This document shows, piece by piece, positions 25,927 through 35,368 of a DNA stretch of 64,000 nucleotides. The stretch spans positions 186,001 to 250,000 of the forward strand of contig NZ_JBNPWZ010000001.1 in assembly GCF_050433565.1 (NCBI RefSeq), given 5' to 3'. Made by a program: the position numbers and the translations under genes. The stretch's first letter is position 1, and every line of letters starts with the position of its first letter. This DNA is from Ornithinibacillus bavariensis. GTDB taxonomy: Bacteria; Bacillota; Bacilli; Bacillales; Amphibacillaceae. Under the pieces are notes generated by a model that had not been told where the DNA came from, searched no databases, and was given only the letters and a program-made list of their open reading frames with translations.

Positions 25927-26002
25927 GAAAGTATATAAACTTTCCTTCTGCATAAGAAAAACTACCACATTCGCCAAAAAGCGAGCGAATGTGAGTTTTT
26001 CT
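25926..26002 (+). other. paired hairpins between atpH and atpA
   Basis: A first small stem GGAAAG/CTTTCC (about 25927-25945), then a long stem: AGAAAAACT + CACATTCGC (25955-25974) against GCGAATGTG + AGTTTTTCT (25985-26002), 18 bp with a 2-base bulge. No T run follows, so a processing or stability signal is more likely than a terminator. Confidence 0.7.
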
Positions 26003-26033
26003 AACGAACATTTGATGATAGGGGTGAAATGGT

Positions 26034-27548
26034 ATGAGCATCAAAGCTGAAGAAATCAGTAAACTGATAAAACAGCAAATCGAAAATTTCGATTCAGATA
26101 TTGAAGTAAGTGATGTCGGAACAGTTATTGAAATTGGTGACGGTATCGCACGTGCTCATGGTCTTGACAATGTCATGGCTGGAGAGCTTGTTGAATTTTC
26201 AAACGGTGTAATGGGTATGGCTCAGAACTTAGAAGAGTCTAACGTCGGTATCATTATCCTTGGCCCTTACACAGAGATTAAAGAAGGCGATGAAGTTCGT
26301 CGTACAGGACGAATCATGCAAGTACCAGTAGGTGAGGAATTAATCGGACGTGTTGTTAATCCATTAGGACAACCAATTGATGGTGGTAGCCCAATTGAAA
26401 CAACTAAATTCCGTCCAATTGAATCTCCAGCACCAGGAGTAATGGATCGTAGATCTGTTCATGAGCCATTACAAACTGGAATTAAAGCGATTGACGCATT
26501 AGTACCAATCGGCCGTGGTCAGCGTGAGTTAATCATTGGTGACCGTCAAACAGGTAAAACAACGGTTGCAGTTGATACGATTCTTAACCAAAAAGACCAG
26601 GATATGATTTGTATTTATGTTGCTATCGGTCAAAAAGAATCAACTGTTCGTGGAACTGTTGAAACTTTCCGTCGATATGGTGCATTAGATTATACAATCG
26701 TAGTTGCTGCTGGTGCATCTGACCCAGCACCACTATTATACCTAGCTCCATATGCAGGCGTAACGATGGGGGAAGAGTTCATGTATAATGGCAAGCATGT
26801 GCTTGTTGTTTATGATGACCTATCGAAGCAAGCTGCAGCCTATCGTGAGCTATCCCTATTGCTTCGTCGTCCTCCAGGTCGTGAGGCATTCCCAGGGGAT
26901 GTATTCTACTTGCATTCACGTTTACTGGAGCGTGCTGCTAAATTAAGTGATGCAAAAGGTGGCGGTTCTTTAACTGCTCTACCATTTGTTGAAACACAAG
27001 CAGGCGATATCTCTGCATATATTCCAACGAACGTAATTTCTATCACGGATGGACAGATTTTCTTACAATCTGACCTATTCTTCTCAGGTGTACGCCCAGC
27101 TATTAACGCAGGTCTATCCGTATCACGTGTTGGTGGTTCTGCACAAATCAAGGCAATGAAAAAGGTTGCTGGTACATTACGTCTAGACCTTGCATCATTC
27201 CGTGAACTAGAGGCATTTGCTCAGTTCGGTTCAGACCTTGATAAAGCGACACAAGCAAAATTAAATCGTGGTGCTCGTACGGTAGAAGTGCTGAAGCAAG
27301 GACTGCATGCACCACTTAAGGTAGAGTATCAGGTTATGATTATTTTTGCTCTAACGAAAGGATTCCTAGATGATATTCCTGTTGAAGACATTACTCGTTT
27401 CGAGGCTGAATTCAATGCATGGTTAGATTCGAATCACCCTGAATTATTAGCTACAATTCGTGATACAGGAAATCTTCCAGAAGATAATGATATGACTTCT
27501 GCTATAGAAGCATTCAAAAAGACATTTTTAACTTCTGACCAAAAATAA
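26034..27548 (+). CDS. atpA: ATP synthase F1 subunit alpha
   Basis: A 504-residue regulatory nucleotide-binding subunit. The P-loop is GDRQTGKT (about 169-176) and the alpha-subunit signature PAINAGLSVSRVGGSAQ is present. A typical N-terminal segment for delta contact is seen (EISKLIKQQIENF). RBS AGGGGTGA and ATG 26034. Confidence 0.98.
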   Translation: MSIKAEEISKLIKQQIENFDSDIEVSDVGTVIEIGDGIARAHGLDNVMAGELVEFSNGVMGMAQNLEESNVGIIILGPYTEIKEGDEVRRTGRIMQVPVGEELIGRVVNPLGQPIDGGSPIETTKFRPIESPAPGVMDRRSVHEPLQTGIKAIDALVPIGRGQRELIIGDRQTGKTTVAVDTILNQKDQDMICIYVAIGQKESTVRGTVETFRRYGALDYTIVVAAGASDPAPLLYLAPYAGVTMGEEFMYNGKHVLVVYDDLSKQAAAYRELSLLLRRPPGREAFPGDVFYLHSRLLERAAKLSDAKGGGSLTALPFVETQAGDISAYIPTNVISITDGQIFLQSDLFFSGVRPAINAGLSVSRVGGSAQIKAMKKVAGTLRLDLASFRELEAFAQFGSDLDKATQAKLNRGARTVEVLKQGLHAPLKVEYQVMIIFALTKGFLDDIPVEDITRFEAEFNAWLDSNHPELLATIRDTGNLPEDNDMTSAIEAFKKTFLTSDQK

Positions 27549-27567
27549 TTACCTTTATAGATTGATT

Positions 27568-27606
27568 GGGTAAAGAGCAGAGATGATGATCTCTAGCTTT
27601 TTGCCC
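27568..27606 (+). other. hairpin between atpA and atpG
   Basis: GGGTAAAGAGC (27568-27578) pairs with GCTTTTTGCCC (27596-27606) using two G-T pairs, with an inner AGAGAT/ATCTCT stem. No T run follows, consistent with mRNA processing. Confidence 0.65.
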
Positions 27607-27639
27607 CCGTACTTTGCTACGAAAGGGTGGTGAAAGAGC

Positions 27640-28494
27640 TTGGCATCACTTAGAGATATTAAAAAACGTATTGATTCTACAACAAAGATGAAAAAAATCA
27701 CCAAAGCAATGGAAATGGTTTCTGCGGCAAAGATGAACAAGGCAGAGCAAAATGCTAAAGCATTTGTTCCTTATAGTGAAAAAATGCAAGAGGTTGTTGC
27801 AAGTATTGCAAAGCATACCGATGCTGATCATCCAATGCTAAAAACCCGCGAGGTGAAAAAGGTAGGTTATATCGCCATTACTGCAGACAGTGGACTTGCA
27901 GGTGCATATAACGCAAATATTTTACGGAATTTGAATCATGCCATTCAAGATAATCATAATTCTACAGATGAATATACTGTGATTGCCATTGGTAGAATGG
28001 CAGTGGACTTCTGTAAGAAGCGTAATTTTCCAATTGCTAGAAGTATTACTGGTCTACCGGACCAGCCAGCATTTGCTACGATTAAGGATATTGCTTCTGA
28101 AACCGTACAAATGTACAGTGATGGGGAAATTGATCGGTTAGTCATTATTTATAACCATTATGTAAGTGCAATATCTCAAGTTGTAACTACGAAACAGTTA
28201 TTGCCTATTGAAGATATGAATAATTCCGGATCAAGCAGCCAGTACGAATATGAACCAAGTGAGGAACAGATTTTAGCAGTACTACTACCTCAGTATGCCG
28301 AAAGTTTAATCTATGGTGCATTACTGGATGCTAAAGCAAGTGAACATGCTGCACGTATGACGGCTATGCGTAGTGCAAGTGATAATGCTTCTGAATTGAT
28401 TGATGATTTATCCTTGTCCTATAACCGTGCACGCCAAGCAGCAATCACACAGGAAATTACCGAGATTATTGGTGGAGCAAGTGCATTAGAGTAA
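27640..28494 (+). CDS. atpG: ATP synthase F1 subunit gamma
   Basis: A 284-residue central-stalk subunit; the N- and C-terminal helices that form the rotating coiled coil are conserved (ASLRDIKKRIDSTTKMKKITKAMEMVSAAKM and the C-terminal NRARQAAITQEITEI). The start is TTG 27640, as in B. subtilis atpG, with GGGTGGTG upstream. Confidence 0.97.
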   Translation: MASLRDIKKRIDSTTKMKKITKAMEMVSAAKMNKAEQNAKAFVPYSEKMQEVVASIAKHTDADHPMLKTREVKKVGYIAITADSGLAGAYNANILRNLNHAIQDNHNSTDEYTVIAIGRMAVDFCKKRNFPIARSITGLPDQPAFATIKDIASETVQMYSDGEIDRLVIIYNHYVSAISQVVTTKQLLPIEDMNNSGSSSQYEYEPSEEQILAVLLPQYAESLIYGALLDAKASEHAARMTAMRSASDNASELIDDLSLSYNRARQAAITQEITEIIGGASALE

Positions 28495-28525
28495 TCTTGA
28501 TGAAAGTATGTTAGGAGGGAAATCG

Positions 28526-29917
28526 ATGAGTTTAGGACACGTTACACAAGTAATGGGACCAGTCGTTGACGTTCGATTCGATGACGACAAGCTTCCTGAA
28601 ATTTATAACGCACTAGTTGTCAAAAAAGAGGGAGGATCACTAACACTTGAAGTGGCACTTCACCTTGGTGATAACTCTGTCCGTACGATTGCTATGGCAT
28701 CAACAGATGGTCTAACACGTGGCATGGAAGTTGAAGACCTCGGAGGACCGATTTCTGTACCTGTTGGTGACATTACATTAGGTCGTGTATTTAACGTATT
28801 AGGAGAAAAAATTGACTTGGATTCAGAATTGCCAGAAGGAATTCGTTTAGATCCAATTCACCGCGAGCCTCCTAAGTTTGAAGATTTGTCAACAGAGACA
28901 GAGATTCTTGAAACAGGAATTAAGGTTGTTGACTTACTAGCACCTTATATCAAAGGTGGTAAAATCGGTCTTTTCGGTGGTGCCGGTGTAGGTAAAACGG
29001 TATTAATCCAAGAATTAATTAACAACATCGCACAAGAGCATGGTGGTATTTCTGTATTCGCAGGCGTTGGTGAGCGTACTCGTGAAGGTAACGACCTTTA
29101 CTATGAGATGAAAGACTCTGGCGTTATCGCTAAAACTGCAATGGTTTTCGGTCAGATGAACGAACCACCAGGTGCACGTATGCGTGTTGCCTTAACTGGT
29201 CTTACAATGGCTGAGTATTTCCGTGATGAACAAGGTCAGGACGTACTACTATTTATTGACAACATTTTCCGTTTCACACAAGCAGGTTCAGAGGTGTCTG
29301 CCTTATTAGGTCGTATGCCATCTGCGGTTGGTTACCAACCAACACTTGCTACAGAAATGGGTCAATTGCAAGAACGTATTACATCAACTAAAAAAGGTTC
29401 TGTTACATCTATCCAAGCGATTTATGTACCTGCCGATGACTATACAGACCCGGCACCTGCAACAACATTTGCTCACTTAGATGCAACAACAAACCTAGAT
29501 CGTAAACTATCTGAACAAGGTATTTATCCAGCGGTGGATCCACTAGCATCAACATCACGTGCCCTTGACCCTGAAATTGTAGGGGAAGAGCACTATCGAG
29601 TAGCACGTGAGGTTCAGGCAACACTGCAAAAATACCGTGAACTACAAGATATCATTGCAATCCTTGGTATGGATGAGCTTTCAGATGATGATAAATTAAC
29701 AGTTGCTCGTGCACGTCGTATCCAGTTCTTCCTATCTCAAAACTTCCACGTAGCAGAACAATATACTGGTCAACCGGGATCTTATGTACCAGTACAAGAA
29801 ACTGTTCAAGGATTTAAAGAGATTTTAGAAGGTAAATACGATGACCTACCTGAGGATGCATTCCGCCTCGTTGGTCGCATTGAAGAAGTAGTTGAAAAAG
29901 CGAAAAGCATGGAATAA
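28526..29917 (+). CDS. atpD: ATP synthase F1 subunit beta
   Basis: A 463-residue catalytic subunit. Walker A is GGAGVGKT (about 152-159), DELSEED-type sequence appears as DELSDDD, and the signature PAVDPLASTSR is present. The start is ATG 28526 after TTAGGAGGG; an earlier in-frame ATG at 28508 overlaps this RBS. Confidence 0.98.
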   Translation: MSLGHVTQVMGPVVDVRFDDDKLPEIYNALVVKKEGGSLTLEVALHLGDNSVRTIAMASTDGLTRGMEVEDLGGPISVPVGDITLGRVFNVLGEKIDLDSELPEGIRLDPIHREPPKFEDLSTETEILETGIKVVDLLAPYIKGGKIGLFGGAGVGKTVLIQELINNIAQEHGGISVFAGVGERTREGNDLYYEMKDSGVIAKTAMVFGQMNEPPGARMRVALTGLTMAEYFRDEQGQDVLLFIDNIFRFTQAGSEVSALLGRMPSAVGYQPTLATEMGQLQERITSTKKGSVTSIQAIYVPADDYTDPAPATTFAHLDATTNLDRKLSEQGIYPAVDPLASTSRALDPEIVGEEHYRVAREVQATLQKYRELQDIIAILGMDELSDDDKLTVARARRIQFFLSQNFHVAEQYTGQPGSYVPVQETVQGFKEILEGKYDDLPEDAFRLVGRIEEVVEKAKSME

Positions 29918-29965
29918 TAAGTAGACATATTAGGGAATTCCCTATAGTCTTTAGGAGGGGTTACA

Positions 29966-30367
29966 TTGAAAACACTAACTGTGAGTGTTGTTACTCCTGA
30001 TGGCCCTGTATTAGAAGATACGTATGAAATGGTTAGCTGTAAAGCAGAAAATGGTGAACTCGGTATTTTACCAGGGCATATTCCATTGGTTGCACCACTT
30101 GCAATCTCAGCTGTTCGCTTAAAGCGTGATTCAAGTGAGGATAAGCTAGCTATAAATGGCGGATTTTTGGAGGTTCGCCCAGACAAAGTAACAATACTTG
30201 CACAGTCTGCAGAAAAACCTTCAGATATTGATATTGCACGTGCAGAAGCAGCAAAAGAACGTGCCGAGAAACGCCTAAATTCAAACGATGATCACATTGA
30301 TCGCTTAAGGGCAGAATTAGCACTCCGAAGAGCAGTCAACCGTCTGGATGTTGCTCAAAATTCATAA
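29966..30367 (+). CDS. atpC: ATP synthase F1 subunit epsilon
   Basis: A 133-residue inhibitory/central-stalk subunit: an N-terminal beta-sandwich (about 1-84, containing ENGELGILPGHIPLV) and a C-terminal helical pair (about 90-133). The start is TTG 29966, behind AGGAGGGG. It is the last gene of the atp operon, closed by a terminator. Confidence 0.96.
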   Translation: MKTLTVSVVTPDGPVLEDTYEMVSCKAENGELGILPGHIPLVAPLAISAVRLKRDSSEDKLAINGGFLEVRPDKVTILAQSAEKPSDIDIARAEAAKERAEKRLNSNDDHIDRLRAELALRRAVNRLDVAQNS

Positions 30368-30372
30368 TAATG

Positions 30373-30416
30373 AAGACTCCCGCTACCTGTTTGGTTGTGG
30401 GAGTCTTTGCTGTTTT
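30373..30416 (+). terminator. terminator of the atp operon
   Basis: AAGACTCCC (30373-30381) pairs with GGGAGTCTT (30399-30407), followed by TGCTGTTTT. Confidence 0.85.
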
Positions 30417-30800
30417 AAATACCCTCTGAATTCAGAATATTAACTCGCAAAAAGACCTCTCAACTATAAATTAATCTCTTCCCACGCAATATAAATTTTA
30501 AAACGAATACGAATTTCTACAAACATCAACATGTAATTAATATATTCAATCCAAATTACTCTATAAATGCAATTAATACAATAAGGATTGTCAAAATGTG
30601 AACCAATTACTTTATAAAATAAATTTATCAAAATGGATATAACAAAGTTCCCTAAGGTTGTCGATATTTCCCGGGAAATGTGAATAATATCTGGAATTTT
30701 TCTCTCAACTTGTCGAAGGAATAGTCTCTTCTTTAATTGACTTTTCTTGTCGTGCATGGCACAGTACTATATAGAATGTTATTCATATAGGGTGGTTTTG
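30417..30800. other. AT-rich gap between atpC and ywzB
   Basis: About 380 bases, more AT-rich than the surroundings. A 97-codon frame exists on the minus strand (30464-30757) but has no ribosome binding site and no recognisable family, so I do not call it. No structured RNA seen. Confidence 0.4.
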
Positions 30801-31031
30801 ATGTTGTCAATTGGCCAAATTGCAGTAATGAGCATAATATCGCATGTAGTATTTATTTATATTACCTGGCGATTAATGCAAACGATTAATTTTGAACCAT
30901 TAATTCGCAAAGGTAGAGGGAGAGAAGCACAAATCCTAATCCTATTTTTAACTATAGTGATTGGCAGTGGGGTAAGTCGTTTTTTTCTTGAATTCCTACA
31001 ATGGTCTCAAGATCTGCTCTTTCTACTCTAA
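30801..31031 (+). CDS. ywzB: YwzB family membrane protein (DUF1146)
   Basis: A 76-residue protein with two predicted membrane helices (about 5-24 and 46-70), in the same place as B. subtilis ywzB, between atpC and ywmB. The start is ATG 30801 with AGGGTGG upstream; the frame runs further back without a better start. Function unknown. Confidence 0.8.
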   Translation: MLSIGQIAVMSIISHVVFIYITWRLMQTINFEPLIRKGRGREAQILILFLTIVIGSGVSRFFLEFLQWSQDLLFLL

Positions 31032-31128
31032 TCAATTCAATTCTTTCTAGTAATCTATTAATATAGGTATGTTTTGAATCTCTCTTGTTCATACTAATGT
31101 ATAAGTTGAGCGAGGGGGATTTACTAGT

Positions 31129-31842
31129 ATGAGAAGGGTATATTTAGCCTGTCTATTAATTTTAATTATCGCTAACAATGTTATGGCAATGGAGACGGAG
31201 TCAATTGAATTACCACTTTTAGCAGATATAATGATAGATAGCAAATTGGAAATAGATAGCTGGGAAGTAATAATTAAGGAACATCAGGGGCATAAACAGT
31301 TGAAGAAACTAATTGAGGAATTAAGTATTAGTCATACTGTCGTGAAAAAAGAAAATGAAAACAGTATTATTTATTCAGTTAAGGACACTCATAAAAAGAG
31401 TAATCTTATCGTAAGCTATAATGCTGTGATTCCTAAAGATAGGCAGTACAAACCTGAATTAGTTGTTACCATAAAGGGTGACTCATGGGAGGGAGATATC
31501 CAATCTTCTTTTCTAAATATCTACTTTGATGTAAGAAGCGAATATTTTACTAAAGAGGCAAAAATATTCTCTTGTATGTCATCTAGACCTAGTGCTATAA
31601 TTAATGATGATTATATAGTAGAAAGTTTTACTGAAAAACTAAAAATTAGATATTTAACTACAGAAAAAGACAATCTAAAATCGACAAGAAATATAGAAAA
31701 TACATATGGTTATACTGCGTTATGGAGCAGGAATATTACCATTCAGGATAAGCCAGTGAATGTTCAGATAGTAATGAAAGACATTGGCAATGGTGATGTC
31801 CAATATATGATTGGAACACCTATCCTAATAAATGAATATTAA
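31129..31842 (+). CDS. ywmB: YwmB family protein
   Basis: A 237-residue protein with an N-terminal signal peptide (about 1-21), in the position of B. subtilis ywmB directly before murAA. The family has a TATA-binding-protein-like fold of unknown role and is probably exported. RBS GAGGGGG before ATG 31129. The gap to murAA is only 34 bases, so the two are probably cotranscribed. Confidence 0.82.
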   Translation: MRRVYLACLLILIIANNVMAMETESIELPLLADIMIDSKLEIDSWEVIIKEHQGHKQLKKLIEELSISHTVVKKENENSIIYSVKDTHKKSNLIVSYNAVIPKDRQYKPELVVTIKGDSWEGDIQSSFLNIYFDVRSEYFTKEAKIFSCMSSRPSAIINDDYIVESFTEKLKIRYLTTEKDNLKSTRNIENTYGYTALWSRNITIQDKPVNVQIVMKDIGNGDVQYMIGTPILINEY

Positions 31843-31876
31843 TATAGGGAAATTGGATCTGAAGGAGATTTGAAAT

Positions 31877-33187
31877 ATGGAAAAAATCATCGTAAGAGGC
31901 GGACAGCAATTGAATGGTAATGTTTATGTTGAGGGTGCAAAGAACGCTGTTTTACCAGTAATTGCTGCGAGTATTCTTGCTAGTGAGGGAAAAAGTGTCA
32001 TTCATGAAGTCCCAGTTCTAGCTGATGTTTATACTATTAATGAAGTGTTACGAAATATGAATGCTGATGTTGACTTTAAAGATAATACAGTTGTTATTGA
32101 TGCTTCAAATGAGTTAAAGACGGAAGCGCCATTTGAGTATGTTCGAAAAATGCGTGCCTCCGTTCTTGTTTTGGGTCCTTTACTTGCTCGTTATGGCCAT
32201 GCAAATGTGGCAATGCCAGGTGGGTGTGCGATTGGTTCGCGACCGATTGACCTGCATTTAAAAGGCTTCGAGGCGATGGGTGCTAGTGTCCATGTAGGAA
32301 ATGGGTTTGTCGAAGCACATGTCGAAGGTAGACTTAAGGGTGCGAAAATTTATCTAGATGTACCAAGTGTAGGTGCGACAGAAAATATTATGATGGCTGC
32401 TGCCTTAGCTGAAGGAAGAACAGTTATTGAGAATGCTGCAAAAGAGCCTGAGATTGTAGACCTAGCCAACTTCTTGAATAAGATGGGTGGAAAGGTGATT
32501 GGTGCAGGTACGGAAACCATTCGAATTGACGGTGTGGAAGTATTGCATGGTACCGAGCATTCCATTATTCCTGACCGAATTGAAGCAGGAACATTCATGG
32601 TTGCAGCAGCAATTACCGGTGGTAATATTTTAATAGAGAATGCTGTTAGTGAACATCTAAGACCGATTATTTCTAAATTAGAAGAAATGGGTGTAACGAT
32701 TCTTGAAGAGGGCAGTGGCTTACGAGTAATTGGGCCAGATGCTTTAAAAGCAACCGATATTAAAACACTACCACATCCAGGATTTCCAACAGATATGCAA
32801 TCACAGATGATGGCATTAATGTTATGTGCCCATGGCACAAGTGTTATTACTGAAACTGTTTTTGAAAATCGATTTATGCATGTAGAAGAATTCCGTCGCA
32901 TGAATGCAAAAATGAAGATTGAAGGTCGCAGTGTTATTATTGAAGGACCTTCAGAACTTCAAGGTGCAGAGGTTGCCGCAACAGACCTACGTGCAGCAGC
33001 TGCGCTAATTCTTGCTGGGCTTCGTGCAGAAGGAATGACACGAGTTACGGAACTAAAACACTTAGACCGTGGCTATGTGAACTTGGCTGGAAAACTAGCA
33101 AGCCTAGGAGCGGACATCGAACGTGTAGACGAAAATGGTGATGTTGTTAACCCATATAAAGTAGGTATTGTCGCAGAATTGTCTTAA
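31877..33187 (+). CDS. murAA: UDP-N-acetylglucosamine 1-carboxyvinyltransferase (main MurA)
   Basis: First committed step of peptidoglycan synthesis, 436 residues. EGAKNAVLPVIAASIL is near the N-terminus, and the PEP-binding/catalytic cysteine lies in PGGCAIGSRPID. In Bacillus MurAA is the essential paralogue, regulated by Clp-dependent turnover. RBS GAAGGAG before ATG 31877. A strong terminator follows, separating it from the dpp locus. Confidence 0.97.
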   Translation: MEKIIVRGGQQLNGNVYVEGAKNAVLPVIAASILASEGKSVIHEVPVLADVYTINEVLRNMNADVDFKDNTVVIDASNELKTEAPFEYVRKMRASVLVLGPLLARYGHANVAMPGGCAIGSRPIDLHLKGFEAMGASVHVGNGFVEAHVEGRLKGAKIYLDVPSVGATENIMMAAALAEGRTVIENAAKEPEIVDLANFLNKMGGKVIGAGTETIRIDGVEVLHGTEHSIIPDRIEAGTFMVAAAITGGNILIENAVSEHLRPIISKLEEMGVTILEEGSGLRVIGPDALKATDIKTLPHPGFPTDMQSQMMALMLCAHGTSVITETVFENRFMHVEEFRRMNAKMKIEGRSVIIEGPSELQGAEVAATDLRAAAALILAGLRAEGMTRVTELKHLDRGYVNLAGKLASLGADIERVDENGDVVNPYKVGIVAELS

Positions 33188-33215
33188 TTAATAGGATAAC
33201 TAGAATAGTAGATAC

Positions 33216-33245
33216 GAAGTACTCTCTGAGTACTTCTTTTTTTTT
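33216..33245 (+). terminator. terminator after murAA
   Basis: GAAGTACTC (33216-33224) / GAGTACTTC (33228-33236) followed by nine Ts. Confidence 0.93.
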
Positions 33246-33565
33246 GACAATAATAAGGAATTTGAGTGCATATTTCCACTTATTTACCACTAAAAGCAGC
33301 AGAACCTTCACAATATACAATTTAATGTAAAAATTAATAATAATCTTGCAATTTATTGAAACAATATGTACAATATAGTCAACAAAAAAGAACATACAAC
33401 TACTTTGAAAATGGGAATCGTCGAGACAACATCTATACAAAATCTCTCCTAAAGCTCGATTTATAGCCCATTTTTTATTTCCGAAAATAACAGCGCGAAA
33501 TAACCACTCATTTCTAAAAAAATCCTATCATATAATTTAATATAACGAATTAAAGGGGACATGTT
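33246..33565. other. dpp-ykf promoter region
   Basis: About 320 AT-rich bases with no gene. It contains a candidate CodY site and a TATAAT at 33531-33536 about 30 bases before dppA, whose -35 match is weak. Confidence 0.5.
33475..33489. promoter_or_regulatory. candidate CodY box upstream of dppA
   Basis: TTATTTCCGAAAATA agrees with the CodY consensus AATTTTCWGAAAATT at its core (TTTC-GAAAAT) but has five mismatches overall. dpp is a classical CodY target in B. subtilis, so regulation is likely even though this site is imperfect. Confidence 0.35.
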
Positions 33566-34390
33566 ATGAAACTATACCTATCAGTTGATATGGAAGGAAT
33601 AACCGGCTTACCTGATTACACTTATGTTAGCGCTTCCATGCATAATTATGAGCGTGCCCGTAAAATAATGACTGACGAGACGAATTATGTCATTGGTGCC
33701 GCATTTAAGAACGGCTGTAGTGAAGTGTTAGTAAATGATAGTCACATGAAAATGAATAATATACTGATTGATCAATTACATCCAGATGCACAACTAATTA
33801 CAGGAGACGTGAAAACGTATTCCATGGTTCATGGTCTGGATGATAGTTTTTCTGGCGCAATGTTCATAGGTTATCATTCACGTGCTGGTATGCCGGGAGT
33901 TATGTCACACTCGATGATCCATATGGTCCGAAATTTTTATGTTAATGACCTACAGGTTGGAGAGCTTGGTATGAATGCATTTGTTGCAGGTCATTATGGT
34001 GTTCCAATTTTGCTTGTTTCTGGAGATGACCAAACGGCAATAGAAGCTGAGGAGCTTATTCCTAATGTTACTACTGCTATTGTCAAACAAGCTATATCAC
34101 GCTCTGCAACAAAGAGTTTAACCCCTAAAAAAGCAGGGGAACTTTTACAAGAAAAGGTCAAGCAAGCAATAACATACCGTGATCAAGTCGAGCCTCTTAT
34201 TCCACCAACAAACCCAACCATTCGTGTGGAATTTGTTAATTATGGTGCAGCGGAGTGGGCAAGCATGATGCCTGGAACGGAAATTATTCCGGGTACAACA
34301 ATGGTTCAATATCAGGCCAAGGACATGCTTGAAGCATATCGAGCGACACTTGTCATGATTGAATTAGCCTATAACACTAAATATGCATAA
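33566..34390 (+). CDS. dppA: D-aminopeptidase DppA
   Basis: A cytoplasmic zinc D-aminopeptidase (M55), 274 residues, that releases N-terminal D-alanine from D-Ala-D-Ala type peptides. Zinc ligands are visible: DMEGITG at the N-terminus (D8, E10), NDSHMKMN (about H60), GYHSRAG (about H103) and GELGMNAF. As in B. subtilis it opens the dpp locus. RBS AAAGGGG before ATG 33566. Confidence 0.94.
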   Translation: MKLYLSVDMEGITGLPDYTYVSASMHNYERARKIMTDETNYVIGAAFKNGCSEVLVNDSHMKMNNILIDQLHPDAQLITGDVKTYSMVHGLDDSFSGAMFIGYHSRAGMPGVMSHSMIHMVRNFYVNDLQVGELGMNAFVAGHYGVPILLVSGDDQTAIEAEELIPNVTTAIVKQAISRSATKSLTPKKAGELLQEKVKQAITYRDQVEPLIPPTNPTIRVEFVNYGAAEWASMMPGTEIIPGTTMVQYQAKDMLEAYRATLVMIELAYNTKYA

Positions 34391-34448
34391 ACTTCCAGAG
34401 CTACTTACTTCGTAAAAGATTAATATGTCAAAACTGGGGAGAACGAAT

Positions 34449-35252
34449 TTGAAATCATTAACAGAAACAATACAAAAAGTAGTCGATGATGCTGGAGGTT
34501 TATGGGGAATTTCCTTACTAGACTTAGATACCAATGATAGCTGGGAGCTTAATGAGCACGAGCTTTTTTATGCAGCAAGTGTGATAAAGGTTCCGATAAT
34601 GATAGCGGCTTTTGCTGCTAGCCATAATGGGGAAATGGAGCTTAGCAAAAAAGTAGTTTTAAAGCGAGAGGATATCGTTGGCGGGTCCGGGGTTTTACAG
34701 TATATGACCCCGGGTACAAGTGTTGCGATATATGATCTCATCACATTGATGATTATTCAAAGTGATAACACAGCTACCAACTTATTAGTCGATTTAATTG
34801 GAACAGAAAAAATTCAACAAGAGATGGAGAATATTGGGTTGGAGAAGAGCTGTTATTATCACAAAATGATGATTGGTTCAGTTGATCGAAAGGAATTCAA
34901 TCAAATTACTGCTGCAGAGATGACAATGATGTTAAAGAAACTTGTGACGGGTAAAATAGTCTCTATTCATGCCTGTGAACAGATGATAGATATCATGAAA
35001 AAACAGCAAATCCGTCATACCCTACCGAGTAAAATAGAATTAATTGATGGACCAATTATTGGTACTTTAAAGGAATTTGAAATAGCTCACAAGACTGGAA
35101 ATGTTTTAGGTATTCGCCATGATATTGGCATTTTCTACGTTGGGCAAAGAAAAATGATAGCTTCTATTCTTTCAAAGGGTGTAGGGGAAATTGATTCATT
35201 AGAGGCGTTTGGACATATTGGATTAGAAATATATCGCTTTCTTAAGCAATAA
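34449..35252 (+). CDS. class A beta-lactamase-like serine hydrolase
   Basis: A 267-residue cytoplasmic or unanchored serine hydrolase of the beta-lactamase-2 fold. The three motifs are present: SxxK as SVIK in YAASVIKVPI, SDN in IIQSDNTATNLL, and KTG in AHKTGNVLG. The Glu-x-x-Leu-Asn omega-loop motif of true class A beta-lactamases was not found, and there is no signal peptide, so a peptidase or esterase acting on wall peptides is more likely than antibiotic resistance. TTG 34449 is taken as the start because GGGGAG (34436-34441) precedes it; ATG 34425 lacks an RBS. Confidence 0.82.
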   Translation: MKSLTETIQKVVDDAGGLWGISLLDLDTNDSWELNEHELFYAASVIKVPIMIAAFAASHNGEMELSKKVVLKREDIVGGSGVLQYMTPGTSVAIYDLITLMIIQSDNTATNLLVDLIGTEKIQQEMENIGLEKSCYYHKMMIGSVDRKEFNQITAAEMTMMLKKLVTGKIVSIHACEQMIDIMKKQQIRHTLPSKIELIDGPIIGTLKEFEIAHKTGNVLGIRHDIGIFYVGQRKMIASILSKGVGEIDSLEAFGHIGLEIYRFLKQ

Positions 35253-35368
35253 ACATAAATCCATAAGCGCTGTTATTGAATAAATAATTAAGAAGAATCA
35301 TAGCTTATCTTTAGAGAATTCTACATTATTTGCGCTAGCCAAGCGTAAGAATACAGGAGTTGGGGGCA

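Noticed and set aside
30464..30757. 97-codon minus-strand ORF between atpC and ywzB
   Set aside because: No ribosome binding site, unusual Ile/Tyr-rich composition typical of AT-rich random frames, and it overlaps the start region of the ywzB frame.
33147..33440. 97-codon minus-strand ORF overlapping the murAA end
   Set aside because: Overlaps the murAA coding end and its terminator, no ribosome site and no family.
34449..35252. Beta-lactamase resistance gene
   Set aside because: The SxxK, SDN and KTG motifs are present but there is no signal peptide and no ExxLN omega loop; it lies in a muropeptide operon, so an antibiotic-resistance role is not supported.
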